64,000 nucleotides of DNA, from the NCBI GenBank assembly GCA_947457615.1, contig CANGWK010000003.1:62001-126000 (forward strand), in the 5' to 3' direction. Below the pieces are notes generated by a model, which worked only from the letters and a program-made list of their open reading frames with translations, had not been told where the DNA came from and did not search any database. A program made the position numbers and the translations under genes. Origin of the DNA: Flavobacteriaceae bacterium (GTDB taxonomy: Bacteria > Bacteroidota > Bacteroidia > Flavobacteriales > Flavobacteriaceae). The first letter of the stretch is position 1. Each line of letters starts with the position of its first letter. Shown here piece after piece: positions 42,928-51,643 of this stretch.

Positions 42928-43731
42928 TTATTCGTCTGGGTTTTCTATAGAAAAACTTTGTTGAAATGCACAACGCACTTTTCTACCATTTTGTTCTGCT
43001 GGTGTCCACTTAGGACCTTTACGCAAAACTCTTTCTGCTTCTTTTCCAGAACCATAACCGATATCTTTTATTACTCTAACATCTGTTAAAGAACCATCTT
43101 TTTCAATTACAAAAGAAACTACAACTTTACCTTTAAGTCCTGGTTCATCAGGTGGGCTAAAATTATTTTTCAAGAAACTATACCATTTTGACATACCTCC
43201 CGGGAAACCTGGTTGCACTTCTAATCCTGCAGCTTCGTGAATAGAATTATCTTCAACAACTTCATTTGTTGGCGGTCCATTTCCAGGAGGCTCAACAGTT
43301 AGAGGTGCGTCTTTATCGCCTTCGATATTTTCTTTTCCAAGATTTTTATCTTTAATTTCTTCCACTTTTGGTGGTTCTTCAGTTACGTCTTCTTTTTTTG
43401 CAACTTCTGGCTTTACAAATTTTACCACATCCTCTCTTGGTTTAGGTGGTGGTGGTGGTTTTAAATCCTCTTTCGGTTTTTCTTCTTTAGGAGGTAATTT
43501 AACAGCCGTTATTCTATCATGCAAACCATCATCAGTAGTAGCTGTAACACTACTAATAAATTCAGCTATTTTAGGAGTCGCAACTGCTAATGCAAAAACG
43601 ACAGCTCCAATTCCTAATGCCTTTAAATTAGTACTACTATTGTTCTTGCGTAAATCATAAGCACCATAACTTTTGTTACGTCCTTCAAAAACGATGTCTA
43701 ACCATTTTCTTCCTAATAGGTCTATCTTCAT
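42928..43731 (-). CDS. tonB: TonB energy-transducing protein
   Basis: The 267-residue protein has a cytosolic N-terminus with GRNKSYGAYDLRKN, one membrane anchor (about 34-56), a Pro/Lys/Glu-rich linker (about 75-150, with PPPPKPRED) and the C-terminal TonB domain (about 185-265: FLKNNFSPPDEPGLKGKVVVSFVIEKDGSLTDVRVI). It couples the proton motive force harvested by ExbB/ExbD to SusC/TonB-dependent outer-membrane receptors. It is preceded by exbD with 29 bp between. Confidence 0.9.
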   Translation of the reverse strand: MKIDLLGRKWLDIVFEGRNKSYGAYDLRKNNSSTNLKALGIGAVVFALAVATPKIAEFISSVTATTDDGLHDRITAVKLPPKEEKPKEDLKPPPPPKPREDVVKFVKPEVAKKEDVTEEPPKVEEIKDKNLGKENIEGDKDAPLTVEPPGNGPPTNEVVEDNSIHEAAGLEVQPGFPGGMSKWYSFLKNNFSPPDEPGLKGKVVVSFVIEKDGSLTDVRVIKDIGYGSGKEAERVLRKGPKWTPAEQNGRKVRCAFQQSFSIENPDE

Positions 43732-43760
43732 CTTTTTGTTATTTTATTAATGCCTTGGCA

Positions 43761-44324
43761 TTATTTATTAATTTCTTCAGCTAATTTATTTTCCTCTGGG
43801 GTAAATTCATTAACTATAGCATAAGTAGGCACTTTGCAAATTGCCATTTCATCTAAAATATCTACCAAATTTTTATAGGTAGATTTTTTTGTAGGTTTAA
43901 TAATAACAATTAATCCCTTGTTTTTATCGCCCATTACTTCTGGAACAGACTTTATTCTTTTCAGTAATTCTTTACGAATTCCATCTTTACTATAATTTGT
44001 AGTAGTAGGGGAACCTCCAACTTCAGGAGTTGCAAGTAATCCATGAAACCATTTTATTTGGTCATTAGCACCAAGAATTACAGTAACAGTTCGTCTTTGA
44101 TCTGTCTTTACAACTGGTGGTTTAGGATCCGTTGGTTTGGGTTTTGCTGGAAGACCCAAAGGCATAGATTGTGGTTTTGATAACGTGGTAGTTAGCATAA
44201 AGAAAGTAATCAATAAGAAAGCCAAATCTACCATTGCGGTAAGATCTACTTTAGAATTTTGTTTTTTACTTCTTACTTTGCCACCTTTACCACCGCCACC
44301 GTCGCCAGTATTTAATTCAGCCAT
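43761..44324 (-). CDS. exbD: ExbD/TolR biopolymer transport protein (second copy)
   Basis: The 187-residue protein has a Gly/Lys-rich N-terminus (GDGGGGKGGKVRSKKQN) and one membrane helix with the essential Asp (DLTAMVDLAFLLITFFML). The periplasmic domain ends YAIVNEFTPEENKLAEEINK. It forms the stator with ExbB. It differs from the first ExbD in the linker (LPAKPKPTDPKPPVV) and the periplasmic part, so the two copies are not recent duplicates. Confidence 0.88.
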   Translation of the reverse strand: MAELNTGDGGGGKGGKVRSKKQNSKVDLTAMVDLAFLLITFFMLTTTLSKPQSMPLGLPAKPKPTDPKPPVVKTDQRRTVTVILGANDQIKWFHGLLATPEVGGSPTTTNYSKDGIRKELLKRIKSVPEVMGDKNKGLIVIIKPTKKSTYKNLVDILDEMAICKVPTYAIVNEFTPEENKLAEEINK

Positions 44325-44350
44325 TGTATATCTTTTTAAATATTATTAAA

Positions 44351-44989
44351 TTAATTTGTTTTAGGTTTAGCTCTTAAGCCTGTTACTAAAGCAAAATTAT
44401 TTATGTCTTGATCTTGTAACATATCCATAATTTTTCTAATTTGTGGATATTGTTGTTTAGCATCGCCTTTTATAGCGAAGTCTAATTCTTTCTCTTTAGC
44501 CAAATCTATGTTATTAGCTTTTCTGCAGTACATAATCCAATCTTTTAATTCATTGTTAGTCGAATCAATTGGAATACCCGGTTGAACACCACTTTTGTTT
44601 CTTTTATCATTTTTCATTGCTATCAATTGTTTCAAACCAGAAACAGGAACACCAAAATCTTCAATTAAAGAAAACTGAGCAACTTCATCAGGAGTAAATT
44701 TAACTCCGTACTTTTCACCCATTAATTCTAGGGTTTGAGCACGAACATCTCTATCCTTCATACCAAAAAACACACTTTGACCTACATTACTTCTTCCAAC
44801 TGTAATGGTAACTAATCCTGTTTCAGGGAGTTTAGTTAGTACCGTTGATGCAGGAGTTTGTACTGGTAATGGCTCAGGTTGTTTTGCAGTAGCGGTCAAA
44901 ATGAAGAACGTAAGCAAAAGGAAGGCCACATCACACATTGCGGTCATGTCAATAGATGCTGCCTTTTTGGACATTTTTATTTTAGCCAT
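44351..44989 (-). CDS. exbD: ExbD/TolR biopolymer transport protein (first copy)
   Basis: The 212-residue protein has one membrane helix with the conserved Asp (DMTAMCDVAFLLLTFFIL). The periplasmic domain is longer than usual, with an insertion of about 60 residues containing GEKYGVKFTPDEVAQFSLIEDFGVP before the standard LDFAIKGDAKQQYPQIRKIMDML. It lies 50 bp after exbB and 26 bp before the second exbD. Confidence 0.88.
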   Translation of the reverse strand: MAKIKMSKKAASIDMTAMCDVAFLLLTFFILTATAKQPEPLPVQTPASTVLTKLPETGLVTITVGRSNVGQSVFFGMKDRDVRAQTLELMGEKYGVKFTPDEVAQFSLIEDFGVPVSGLKQLIAMKNDKRNKSGVQPGIPIDSTNNELKDWIMYCRKANNIDLAKEKELDFAIKGDAKQQYPQIRKIMDMLQDQDINNFALVTGLRAKPKTN

Positions 44990-45039
44990 TTTTATATTTT
45001 TATTATTTCTTTGAAATTAAATTTCAAAAAAATTAATTA

Positions 45040-45879
45040 TTATTTTAAACTTCCTTTCATTCTTCTGTAAGAATTCACAATTGCAGTACCTGCTTCATCG
45101 ATAGAATAGGTTAAAGTATCAATTTTAGAAGTAAAAAGATTGTACATTACAATTGCTAAGGCAGAAGTAGCGATTCCTGTTGCAGTATTGATAAGTGCTT
45201 CAGAAATACCATTTGCTAGCATTGATTGATCTGGAGTTCCTGAAGATGCTAATGCGCCAAACGCTTTAATCATTCCCGTTACAGTTCCTAATAATCCAGC
45301 AAGAGTACCTAAAGACACTAATGTAGAAAGGATTGTCATGTGCTTTTCTAACATTGGCATTTCAAGAGAAGTAGCTTCTTCAATTTCTTTGTGAATCATT
45401 TCAGATGCTTCTTCACTATTAAATCCTTCTTTTTTAACTTCTTGATATTTTACTAATGCTGATTTTATAGCATTTGCAACAGACCCTTTTTGTTTATCGC
45501 AAGCTGCAATTGCATCTTCAATATTTCCTGCAGCTACACTACCTTGAATTGAAGCCATAAATTTATCTAAATTACCTGTTCCAGATGCTTTAGAAATAAC
45601 AAAAAATCTCTCGAAAGAAAATACAATAACCATTAACAAGCATCCTAATAATACAGGAACGATTGCCCCTCCTTTATAAACCATTGCTAAATAATTACCT
45701 GCTTTTGGATGACCTGCTTCTGCACCAGCATCTAACATTGCTCTTTCGTTTTCGAAATTACTTGCAGCTCCCATGATAAATTTCCATACTAAAATTCCAA
45801 CAACGATACATGATGCGATGATTATTCCTGTCATCATTCCACCACCATTAGACCCATTTTCTTTTTTTGCGTTTGCCAT
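45040..45879 (-). CDS. exbB: ExbB/MotA/TolQ proton channel protein
   Basis: The 279-residue inner-membrane protein has an extra N-terminal membrane helix (MMTGIIIASCIVVGILVWKF). Three family helices follow: VPVLLGCLLMVIVFSFERFF, TILSTLVSLGTLAGLLGTVTGMIKAF and LINTATGIATSALAIVMYNLF, with a cytosolic loop between the first and second. The Thr-rich GLLGTVTGM motif is the channel signature. It heads the operon exbB-exbD-exbD-tonB-small protein-lipoprotein-TPR. Confidence 0.92.
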   Translation of the reverse strand: MANAKKENGSNGGGMMTGIIIASCIVVGILVWKFIMGAASNFENERAMLDAGAEAGHPKAGNYLAMVYKGGAIVPVLLGCLLMVIVFSFERFFVISKASGTGNLDKFMASIQGSVAAGNIEDAIAACDKQKGSVANAIKSALVKYQEVKKEGFNSEEASEMIHKEIEEATSLEMPMLEKHMTILSTLVSLGTLAGLLGTVTGMIKAFGALASSGTPDQSMLANGISEALINTATGIATSALAIVMYNLFTSKIDTLTYSIDEAGTAIVNSYRRMKGSLK

Positions 45880-46299
45880 TTTCTTTTAAAATTTAATAGT
45901 TTTTAATAAATTAATAATTTAGTTGTAATTAACTTGTTTAGGAGCAAAATTAATTTTTTAGTTGTAATAAAAAAACTTTTTTCAACTTTTAATTAAGGGG
46001 CTCTTTACGAAAACGATTTTCATAACATAAACTTAACATTGACAGGCTTTAAAAGACACTGTTTTATGTTTAAAACGTAAAAATATAAAATTATTGCATC
46101 TGATTTTAATAATATTAAGTTAATAATAAATCCTCTTTTGTGTTTTTAATTTGCATTTGTCTAGCTTGTTAATAATATAAGATGGTCAATAGGTTAAATT
46201 ATTTCAAACAAACCGCATTTAATATAGGATTTTAAATTTATTAACTATTTTTGGAGTTGCTATTGTAATCCTTTTAACTTTAATAAAAAATTAGTCCTC
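45880..46299. other. Divergent intergenic region exbB / cupin
   Basis: An AT-rich 420-bp spacer between two divergent genes. The only signals seen are the TAATTTTG box for exbB and T-rich stretches; no gene, repeat or structured RNA is recognised. Confidence 0.5.
45945..45952 (-). promoter_or_regulatory. -7 box (TAATTTTG) for the exbB operon
   Basis: A perfect TAnnTTTG match on the minus strand, 65 nt before the exbB ATG. No TTG exactly 19 nt upstream. Confidence 0.4.
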
Positions 46300-46665
46300 T
46301 TGAAAAAATACTTAATACAAAAGACACCTTTTAGAGTTCCAACTACTGATGGAAAGCTAATTGAAGAGCACCACGGAATTCCAACTACAGGAAATAAGGA
46401 AATTTCTATTGCTCATATGATTGCACCACCTAAATGGAGTGAGCCTTTTCAAACGCCGGAATTTGAGGAATATACTTATATTATTTCTGGGAAAAAGCAA
46501 TTTATTATCGACGGGGAGACTATAATTTTAGAGACTGGGCAATCCATAAAAATTGAAAAAAATACCCGTGTTCAATATTCTAATCCGTTTGAGGAGCCAT
46601 GCGAATATATTGCAATTTGCAAACCGGCTTTTGATTTTAATAAAGTACACCGGGAAGAAATTTAG
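46300..46665 (+). CDS. Small cupin-domain protein
   Basis: The 121-residue single-domain cupin has SEPFQTPEFEEYTYIISGKKQFIIDGETIIL (first cupin motif with fewer His than usual) and GQSIKIEKNTRVQYSNPFEEPCEYIAICKPAF (second motif). Metal ligands are reduced, with Glu/Gln in place of His-x-His, so binding rather than oxygenase activity is possible. The start is a TTG at 46300. The 3' end overlaps the kmo stop codon by 4 bp, tail to tail. Confidence 0.75.
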   Translation: MKKYLIQKTPFRVPTTDGKLIEEHHGIPTTGNKEISIAHMIAPPKWSEPFQTPEFEEYTYIISGKKQFIIDGETIILETGQSIKIEKNTRVQYSNPFEEPCEYIAICKPAFDFNKVHREEI

Positions 46666-48011
46666 ACTGCAGATTTCAGTTTACTTAATATTAAATTTTC
46701 AACTTCTTCCGAATTCCATTTTTCTTCAATATTTTCTAATTGCATTACCTCTTCCATGATTTTATTTTGGAAGTCTCCAATTGCAAGCGCCTCAGAATAA
46801 GGCTGTAAACTAAATGTCACTCTACTGTATAACGGCATCCACTTGTCTGGATGATGATCAGAGAACCATTTTTCTATTTTCTTTTGTAACAAGAACTTTT
46901 CATCGGCCGTCTTACTACTCATTTCAATAAAATTTCTTCTAGACAGTTCGGTAATTGCGTCTGCATTTGGTTTACGTGATTTTTCATATTCCGAAAAAAT
47001 CATTTTCCAATCATCACCATATTTATCGATCATTTCGCTAAGTATAGAAATATCTTCAAAACCAGCATTCATTCCATGTCCGTAAAAAGGAACAATAGCA
47101 TGCGCCGAATCGCCAATTAAAGCAACTTTATCTTCATACGTCCAAGGATAACATTTCATTATTGCCAAATAACTGGTAGGGTTTTTAAAGAAATCTTTTA
47201 CTAAATCTGGAATTACCGCTTTAGTGTCCGGAAAATATTTAGCAAAGAAAGCTACTAAACTAGATTCGTCCTTTAATTGATCAAATGAATTTTCTCCTTC
47301 AAATGGCATGAATAAAGTGCACGTGAAAGTTCCATCTAAATTGGATAAGGCCATCAACATAAAGTTACCTCTAGGCCAAATGTGCAACGAGTTTTTATCG
47401 ATCTTGTGGGTCCCGTCTTCATTGGCAGGAATATGCAATTCTTTGTATCCGATTTTCATGAATTCTTGCGAATAATCAAACATAGATTGGCGTTGCATTC
47501 TATGTCGGATTCTAGAAAAAGCTCCGTCGGCTCCAAAAACTTTATCGTACTTTACATCTTCCCACTGCCCTCTTTCGGTTTCACCAATATGTAAAGTGGC
47601 ATCGGCTAAAGTAACATCCCAAATTTTAGAGTTAAAAAAGAAATCTACTCCAGCTTCTTCTGCCAAATCAATCATTCTTTTATTCAATAAACCTCGAGAT
47701 AACGAAAAAATGGACTCACCTTCTTTTCCATAATATTGGTATTGCAAGATATCCTCTTGGGTATGAATAGCTCTTTTATCTACAGGAATTCCGATTTTTC
47801 TTATTTCGTCTTCCAAACCTACATCTTGCATTGCTTTCCATCCTCTATTTGACATAACAAGATTAATGGAACGACCAGAAAAAGTGATAGTTCTAATATC
47901 AGAACTTCGGTCGTATACATGAACGGTGTGTCCTAATTTTTTAAGATATATTGCCAATAATGTTCCTACTAATCCGGAACCTACCACAGCAATTTTTTGT
48001 GGAGTTTGCAT
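46662..48011 (-). CDS. kmo: Kynurenine 3-monooxygenase
   Basis: The 449-residue FAD monooxygenase hydroxylates kynurenine at C3 with NADPH. Marks are AVVGSGLVGTLLAIYLKKLG (FAD), GRSINLVMSNRGWKAMQDVGL, FGADGAFSRIRHRMQ and CYPWTYEDKVALIGDSAHAIVPFYGHGMNAGFED (FAD ribityl). The C-terminus (YSRVTFSLQPYSEAL) is typical of KMO. Together with kynU at 55003 it gives two of the steps from tryptophan towards 3-hydroxyanthranilate and NAD. A TAATTTTG box lies upstream. Confidence 0.93.
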   Translation of the reverse strand: MQTPQKIAVVGSGLVGTLLAIYLKKLGHTVHVYDRSSDIRTITFSGRSINLVMSNRGWKAMQDVGLEDEIRKIGIPVDKRAIHTQEDILQYQYYGKEGESIFSLSRGLLNKRMIDLAEEAGVDFFFNSKIWDVTLADATLHIGETERGQWEDVKYDKVFGADGAFSRIRHRMQRQSMFDYSQEFMKIGYKELHIPANEDGTHKIDKNSLHIWPRGNFMLMALSNLDGTFTCTLFMPFEGENSFDQLKDESSLVAFFAKYFPDTKAVIPDLVKDFFKNPTSYLAIMKCYPWTYEDKVALIGDSAHAIVPFYGHGMNAGFEDISILSEMIDKYGDDWKMIFSEYEKSRKPNADAITELSRRNFIEMSSKTADEKFLLQKKIEKWFSDHHPDKWMPLYSRVTFSLQPYSEALAIGDFQNKIMEEVMQLENIEEKWNSEEVENLILSKLKSAV

Positions 48012-48031
48012 GTAATTTTTAAAAAGTTAAG

Positions 48032-48039
48032 CAAAATTA
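48032..48039 (-). promoter_or_regulatory. -7 box (TAATTTTG) for kmo
   Basis: A perfect TAnnTTTG match on the minus strand, 20 nt before the kmo ATG. Confidence 0.45.
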
Positions 48040-48136
48040 CAGAATTATTAGATTAAACCTCAGAAAATAACTCAAAATAATTATCCCTACATCCACAATA
48101 TTGTTTATTCTTTTTATTTTTTTATTAAACAAATGG

Positions 48137-48144
48137 TATCTTTG
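48137..48144 (+). promoter_or_regulatory. -7 box (TATCTTTG) for the flavin reductase-like gene
   Basis: A perfect TAnnTTTG match 13 nt before ATG 48158, implying a very short leader. Confidence 0.4.
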
Positions 48145-48157
48145 AATAAAATTAATA

Positions 48158-48799
48158 ATGATAAACTTTTCAAAAGAAGCCATAAACAACATGCACTCCG
48201 TTCCGAGATTGAACTTAATTAATTCATGCACAGGATACAAATCGGCAAATTTAATTGCAACAAAATCTAAAGATGGAATTGCAAATGTTGCTATATTTAG
48301 TAGTATTACGCACATTGGCAGCAATCCCCCTATGATTAGTTTTATCACTAGACCTCTAACTGCAAAACGAGATACGTATAACAATATTAAAGAAGTTGGA
48401 TATTTCTCGGTAAATCACGTCGTTGAAAGTATGATTAATGACGCGCACCATTCCTCTGCTAGTTACGATGGGACAATTTCTGAATTTGACAAAACCAATT
48501 TAATTGTAGAATATAAAGATTCTATTTCCATTCCCTTTGTAAAGGGTAGCCCTGTTCAATTGTATTGCAAGTACCTCAACGAATACCACATCAAAGAAAA
48601 TGATACTATTCATGTGATTGCTTCAATAGAAAATTTATTTTTCGAAGAGAAATTATTAAATAAAGACAAATTTTTGCAGCTAGACAGAGCTAATGTAGTT
48701 GCAATAAATGGTATAGACGGTTATGCTTTGCCAAAATTAGTTGAACGTTTGGAGTATGCAAGACCTAATTTAGAAGCAAAATCAATTTTAGAGAAATAA
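48158..48799 (+). CDS. Flavin reductase-like FMN-binding split-barrel protein
   Basis: The 213-residue protein carries GYKSANLIATKSKDGIANVAIFSSITHIGSNPPMISF, FITRPLTAKRDTYNNI and GYFSVNHV, the FMN-binding split-barrel pattern of the flavin reductase family. Members either supply reduced flavin to monooxygenases or carry out their own reductions. It is divergent from kmo, but KMO uses tightly bound FAD and NADPH itself, so a functional link is not implied. The substrate is unknown. Confidence 0.82.
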   Translation: MINFSKEAINNMHSVPRLNLINSCTGYKSANLIATKSKDGIANVAIFSSITHIGSNPPMISFITRPLTAKRDTYNNIKEVGYFSVNHVVESMINDAHHSSASYDGTISEFDKTNLIVEYKDSISIPFVKGSPVQLYCKYLNEYHIKENDTIHVIASIENLFFEEKLLNKDKFLQLDRANVVAINGIDGYALPKLVERLEYARPNLEAKSILEK

Positions 48800-48920
48800 T
48801 GTATTTCTTTGTTACAACATATTAATTGTGAAAAATTTCTCCCCCGGCCCCTATTGAAATTAGAGAGGTGCCGAAATGTGAAACTATTGTGGATGTTTTA
48901 GCTGTGTATTTTGTTTGACA

Positions 48921-48966
48921 AAAAGCCACCCCGCCTTACGGACACCCCTCCAAAGAAGTGGAATGG
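48921..48966. repeat. GC-rich double-hairpin repeat, intergenic copy
   Basis: The 46 nt beginning AAAAGCCACCCCG match the copy inside aroA (58081-58126) at 39 of 46 positions without gaps. The two short hairpins are partly degraded here. It is not part of a gene. Confidence 0.85.
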
Positions 48967-49024
48967 ATGCTGATTGTACACTGCTTATATATTGTAAAGT
49001 TATTGCGAATTCTATACGTGTTGC

Positions 49025-49132
49025 GTGAGGGATAAAAGCGGCATCCTTTGCTTTTTTTTGATTTTGCGAGGTCACGAAGCAATCTAAAAAAGCAAAGATA
49101 CAGCGTATAGCCCGACCCAAAGGGACACGCCC
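49025..49132. repeat. Long imperfect palindromic repeat element
   Basis: Outer ends read GGGATAAAAGCGGCATCC and GATACAGCGTATAGCCC. The inner arms CTTTGCTTTTTTTTGATT and AATCTAAAAAAGCAAAG pair over about 17 bp, with TTGCGAGG...GAAGCAA at the tip. The ends resemble elements at 56449 and 63546. Confidence 0.7.
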
Positions 49133-49143
49133 AACCAGTGAAA

Positions 49144-51531
49144 TTAATTTTTTGGTTTGAAAACTAATTTAGTGGAGTTAGCCATAATTTCTTTTTTGTT
49201 GAGTTTCATTTTTCGGAATTGTCCTTTGTTGTACATGGCGGCTTGATCACTGTAATGGGCGCTCATTGGGTTTCCAGATTGCCCAGTTGGAAGGATACTC
49301 ACGCTATTTTCTACATCTGAAAAATCAATCACTCTTCTAGTGGATGGCCCTCCTTTTACATCATAAATTCCGGTCTCGTTATAGAAAAACATCATATTAT
49401 TTATAACTTCGTTGGAGCCACTTGCTTCAAATGGACCCACATTGAAGAAAGTTCTTAGAGCTGCAATTTTCCCTATTGGATGTTGGTGCTCCAAAGTATG
49501 CACTTCGCTCCAAGTCCATTTGGTTTTGATAGTGCCTAATTGCTTTGTTAAATCAGTAATTGCTTCTTTAAAAGATTGGGTTAGGATCTCTTTTTTGGTT
49601 TCTCTTTTGTTTTTGGTTGCTGTATTATCCCACCACAAAGAATTTTCATTATTACTTTGTCCTTCAATAACTTGCTTCATTATATGGGTTGCCAAAAAGG
49701 CTTTGAAGTTCTCCTCTCCCAATTCGTCTTGGAACGTGTTTTTCAAATAACAAGAAATCCATTTATTGTAAATAGTTGGGCCAACATCCTGAAGATTATT
49801 AGAACCTGACCATTTTTTTAGTATTTCTAAGGCTTCTTTTTCATTGGCATTCCAACTATTGTTTGCAACCGACTGTGTCCATTTAGCAACCAAGGAAACC
49901 GCTGTAGAGGAAGTGTTATCGTTAATACTTTTTTGAACGTCACCGCTAGTCCAATTGTTTTTAGGCTTTAACAATCCGTCAATTCTTTGCGCTCTGTCTT
50001 TGGGCAAATAATAGCCCGGATATAAATAACCGTCAATTGGTTCGGGTTGGTTGTTAGCCGAATAGACATAATTCCAATTTGGATTTAAGGCATACGGATT
50101 TTTGGAAAAATCAATAAATTCTTTTTTATCATCGATGCCATTTGCTCCGTTCATAATAAAATTTCCGTTAACGGATTTGTCTAATTTATATAGTTTTCCG
50201 GAAGTTTTCCAAGCAATATTATTTTTAGCATCACCATACATAATATTGAGCCCTGGCGCAGCGATTAACGAAATTGCCTTATGAAAATCGTCTAATTTTT
50301 TTGAATGAGAAAGAGCATGAACTGCCTCAAGAATTTGATTTTTTTGTTGGGTGTAAATCCAAGACATTGCTACTGGTTTTTTAGTATTCAAAGTATTTAA
50401 CAGTCCATTCATAATAGGGCCGTGAACGGATTCTTTTATATTTAATGTTACAGAAGCACTATCTTTTACCTTAATTATTTTCTTACGAATGGAATAATTT
50501 TTATATCCATCTACTGTTTTATATTGGTTGCTATTTGCAGGATTTTCTTCCTCTTGAAATAAATCTAAATCGTCATTTTCAAACATGGTCAAGCCATAGG
50601 CATAGTTGTGGTTGTGTCCCAATAACGGAAAAGGTGTTCCCGCAAGATAGTAGCCATACATTTCATAATCGGGGGTAGTTATATGGGCTTCATACCATGT
50701 GCATGGTTGGGAAAACATAATGTGTGGATCGTTTGCAAAAATAACTTTGCCGTTCTTAGTTTTTTGAGCGCCAATTACCCAGCTGTTGCTTCCAATGAAT
50801 GAAGGTATTGGAGAATTGTCTAATAGCCTTGCTATAGATTTTGAGATTTCAGCATAATCATTACTCTTTCCTTTATAACTTTTTAATTGGGTGGTCCCAA
50901 ATGAGCCATCTATGCCGAAGTCTTTAAGATATTCCATTCCGAATTTATCTCGAATATCGGTGAGCAATGGGTCGGTTTTTTGTGCCATGGCAAAACTAAA
51001 TGACATGTATCCAAATATATTGTAAACGTCTTTTAGTGTGAATTTTTCTATTTTAACACCCAGTAATTGGAATTCAATAGGAGTCTTCCCTTCTTGCATG
51101 TATTGATTAATTCCGTCTACATAGGCCATTGCTAAGATATATGTTTCGGAGTTTTTATCTAATTGAGATATTGCTTTTTCGGAGTTTTCATCTATACCTA
51201 TTCCAGCAAAAAATTGGTCGTTCTTTAGTGCTTTTGTTCCAAATAATTCTGACAATCTTCCTGGTGCAATCCTTCTTAGAAGTTCCATTTGCCATAATCG
51301 ATCTTGTGCATGAACGTATCCCAATGCAACCATAGCGTCTTTTTGGGTGGCAGCATAAATGTGGGGAACACCAAAATCATCAAAGTAAACGGTAGTTTCT
51401 TTTTCAATGTTCTTTAAAGTAATTTCTCCTTCGTATTTTGGTTTTGTAGTTTGCAAATAAACATAAAGTGTTACTGACAATAGTACTACTAAAGAAATAA
51501 GAATTAGAAAAACTTTTTTAAGTGTTTTCAT
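49144..51531 (-). CDS. Penicillin acylase family Ntn-hydrolase
   Basis: The 795-residue precursor is anchored or exported by an N-terminal helix (VFLILISLVVLLSVTLYVYL). The chain is expected to self-cleave before the catalytic Ser in IGSNSWVIGAQKT (about residue 241), like the SNxWVIG start of penicillin amidase beta chains. The oxyanion and binding loop (DPHIMFSQPCTWYEAHI) and the C-terminal GQSGNPMSAHYSDQAAMYNKGQFRKM are present. Family members hydrolyse amide side chains of penicillins, acyl-homoserine lactones or peptides; the natural substrate is unknown. It is a periplasmic single-gene unit. Confidence 0.88.
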   Translation of the reverse strand: MKTLKKVFLILISLVVLLSVTLYVYLQTTKPKYEGEITLKNIEKETTVYFDDFGVPHIYAATQKDAMVALGYVHAQDRLWQMELLRRIAPGRLSELFGTKALKNDQFFAGIGIDENSEKAISQLDKNSETYILAMAYVDGINQYMQEGKTPIEFQLLGVKIEKFTLKDVYNIFGYMSFSFAMAQKTDPLLTDIRDKFGMEYLKDFGIDGSFGTTQLKSYKGKSNDYAEISKSIARLLDNSPIPSFIGSNSWVIGAQKTKNGKVIFANDPHIMFSQPCTWYEAHITTPDYEMYGYYLAGTPFPLLGHNHNYAYGLTMFENDDLDLFQEEENPANSNQYKTVDGYKNYSIRKKIIKVKDSASVTLNIKESVHGPIMNGLLNTLNTKKPVAMSWIYTQQKNQILEAVHALSHSKKLDDFHKAISLIAAPGLNIMYGDAKNNIAWKTSGKLYKLDKSVNGNFIMNGANGIDDKKEFIDFSKNPYALNPNWNYVYSANNQPEPIDGYLYPGYYLPKDRAQRIDGLLKPKNNWTSGDVQKSINDNTSSTAVSLVAKWTQSVANNSWNANEKEALEILKKWSGSNNLQDVGPTIYNKWISCYLKNTFQDELGEENFKAFLATHIMKQVIEGQSNNENSLWWDNTATKNKRETKKEILTQSFKEAITDLTKQLGTIKTKWTWSEVHTLEHQHPIGKIAALRTFFNVGPFEASGSNEVINNMMFFYNETGIYDVKGGPSTRRVIDFSDVENSVSILPTGQSGNPMSAHYSDQAAMYNKGQFRKMKLNKKEIMANSTKLVFKPKN

Positions 51532-51643
51532 CTGAGAATATATTGAATACTAAAAGTAAAAAATAAACCATTAAGAAATTAAGTTTCATTTAGTTATTGT
51601 CTTAATTTTTCTTATTTTCGTAATGGTTTAAAAAAAATTGATC

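Larger units (their letters stand above)
48800..49143. other. Repeat-rich intergenic region
   Basis: These 344 bp hold no credible gene but have higher GC than the surroundings and at least two repeat elements: the double-hairpin repeat at 48921-48966 and a long imperfect palindrome at 49025-49132. A further GC-rich fragment (CTCCCCCGGCCCC) lies near 48838. Confidence 0.7.

Noticed and set aside
48158..48799. Flavin reductase-like protein as the reductase partner of KMO
   Set aside because: KMO is a single-component FAD/NADPH monooxygenase, and divergent position alone is not evidence for a partnership.
48884..49120. 78-residue open frame on the minus strand in the gap after the flavin reductase-like gene
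   Set aside because: It is a translation of the repeat elements in this gap, has no start context or family, and its peptide (for example PLLWRGVRKAGWLFVK) is just the repeat read backwards.
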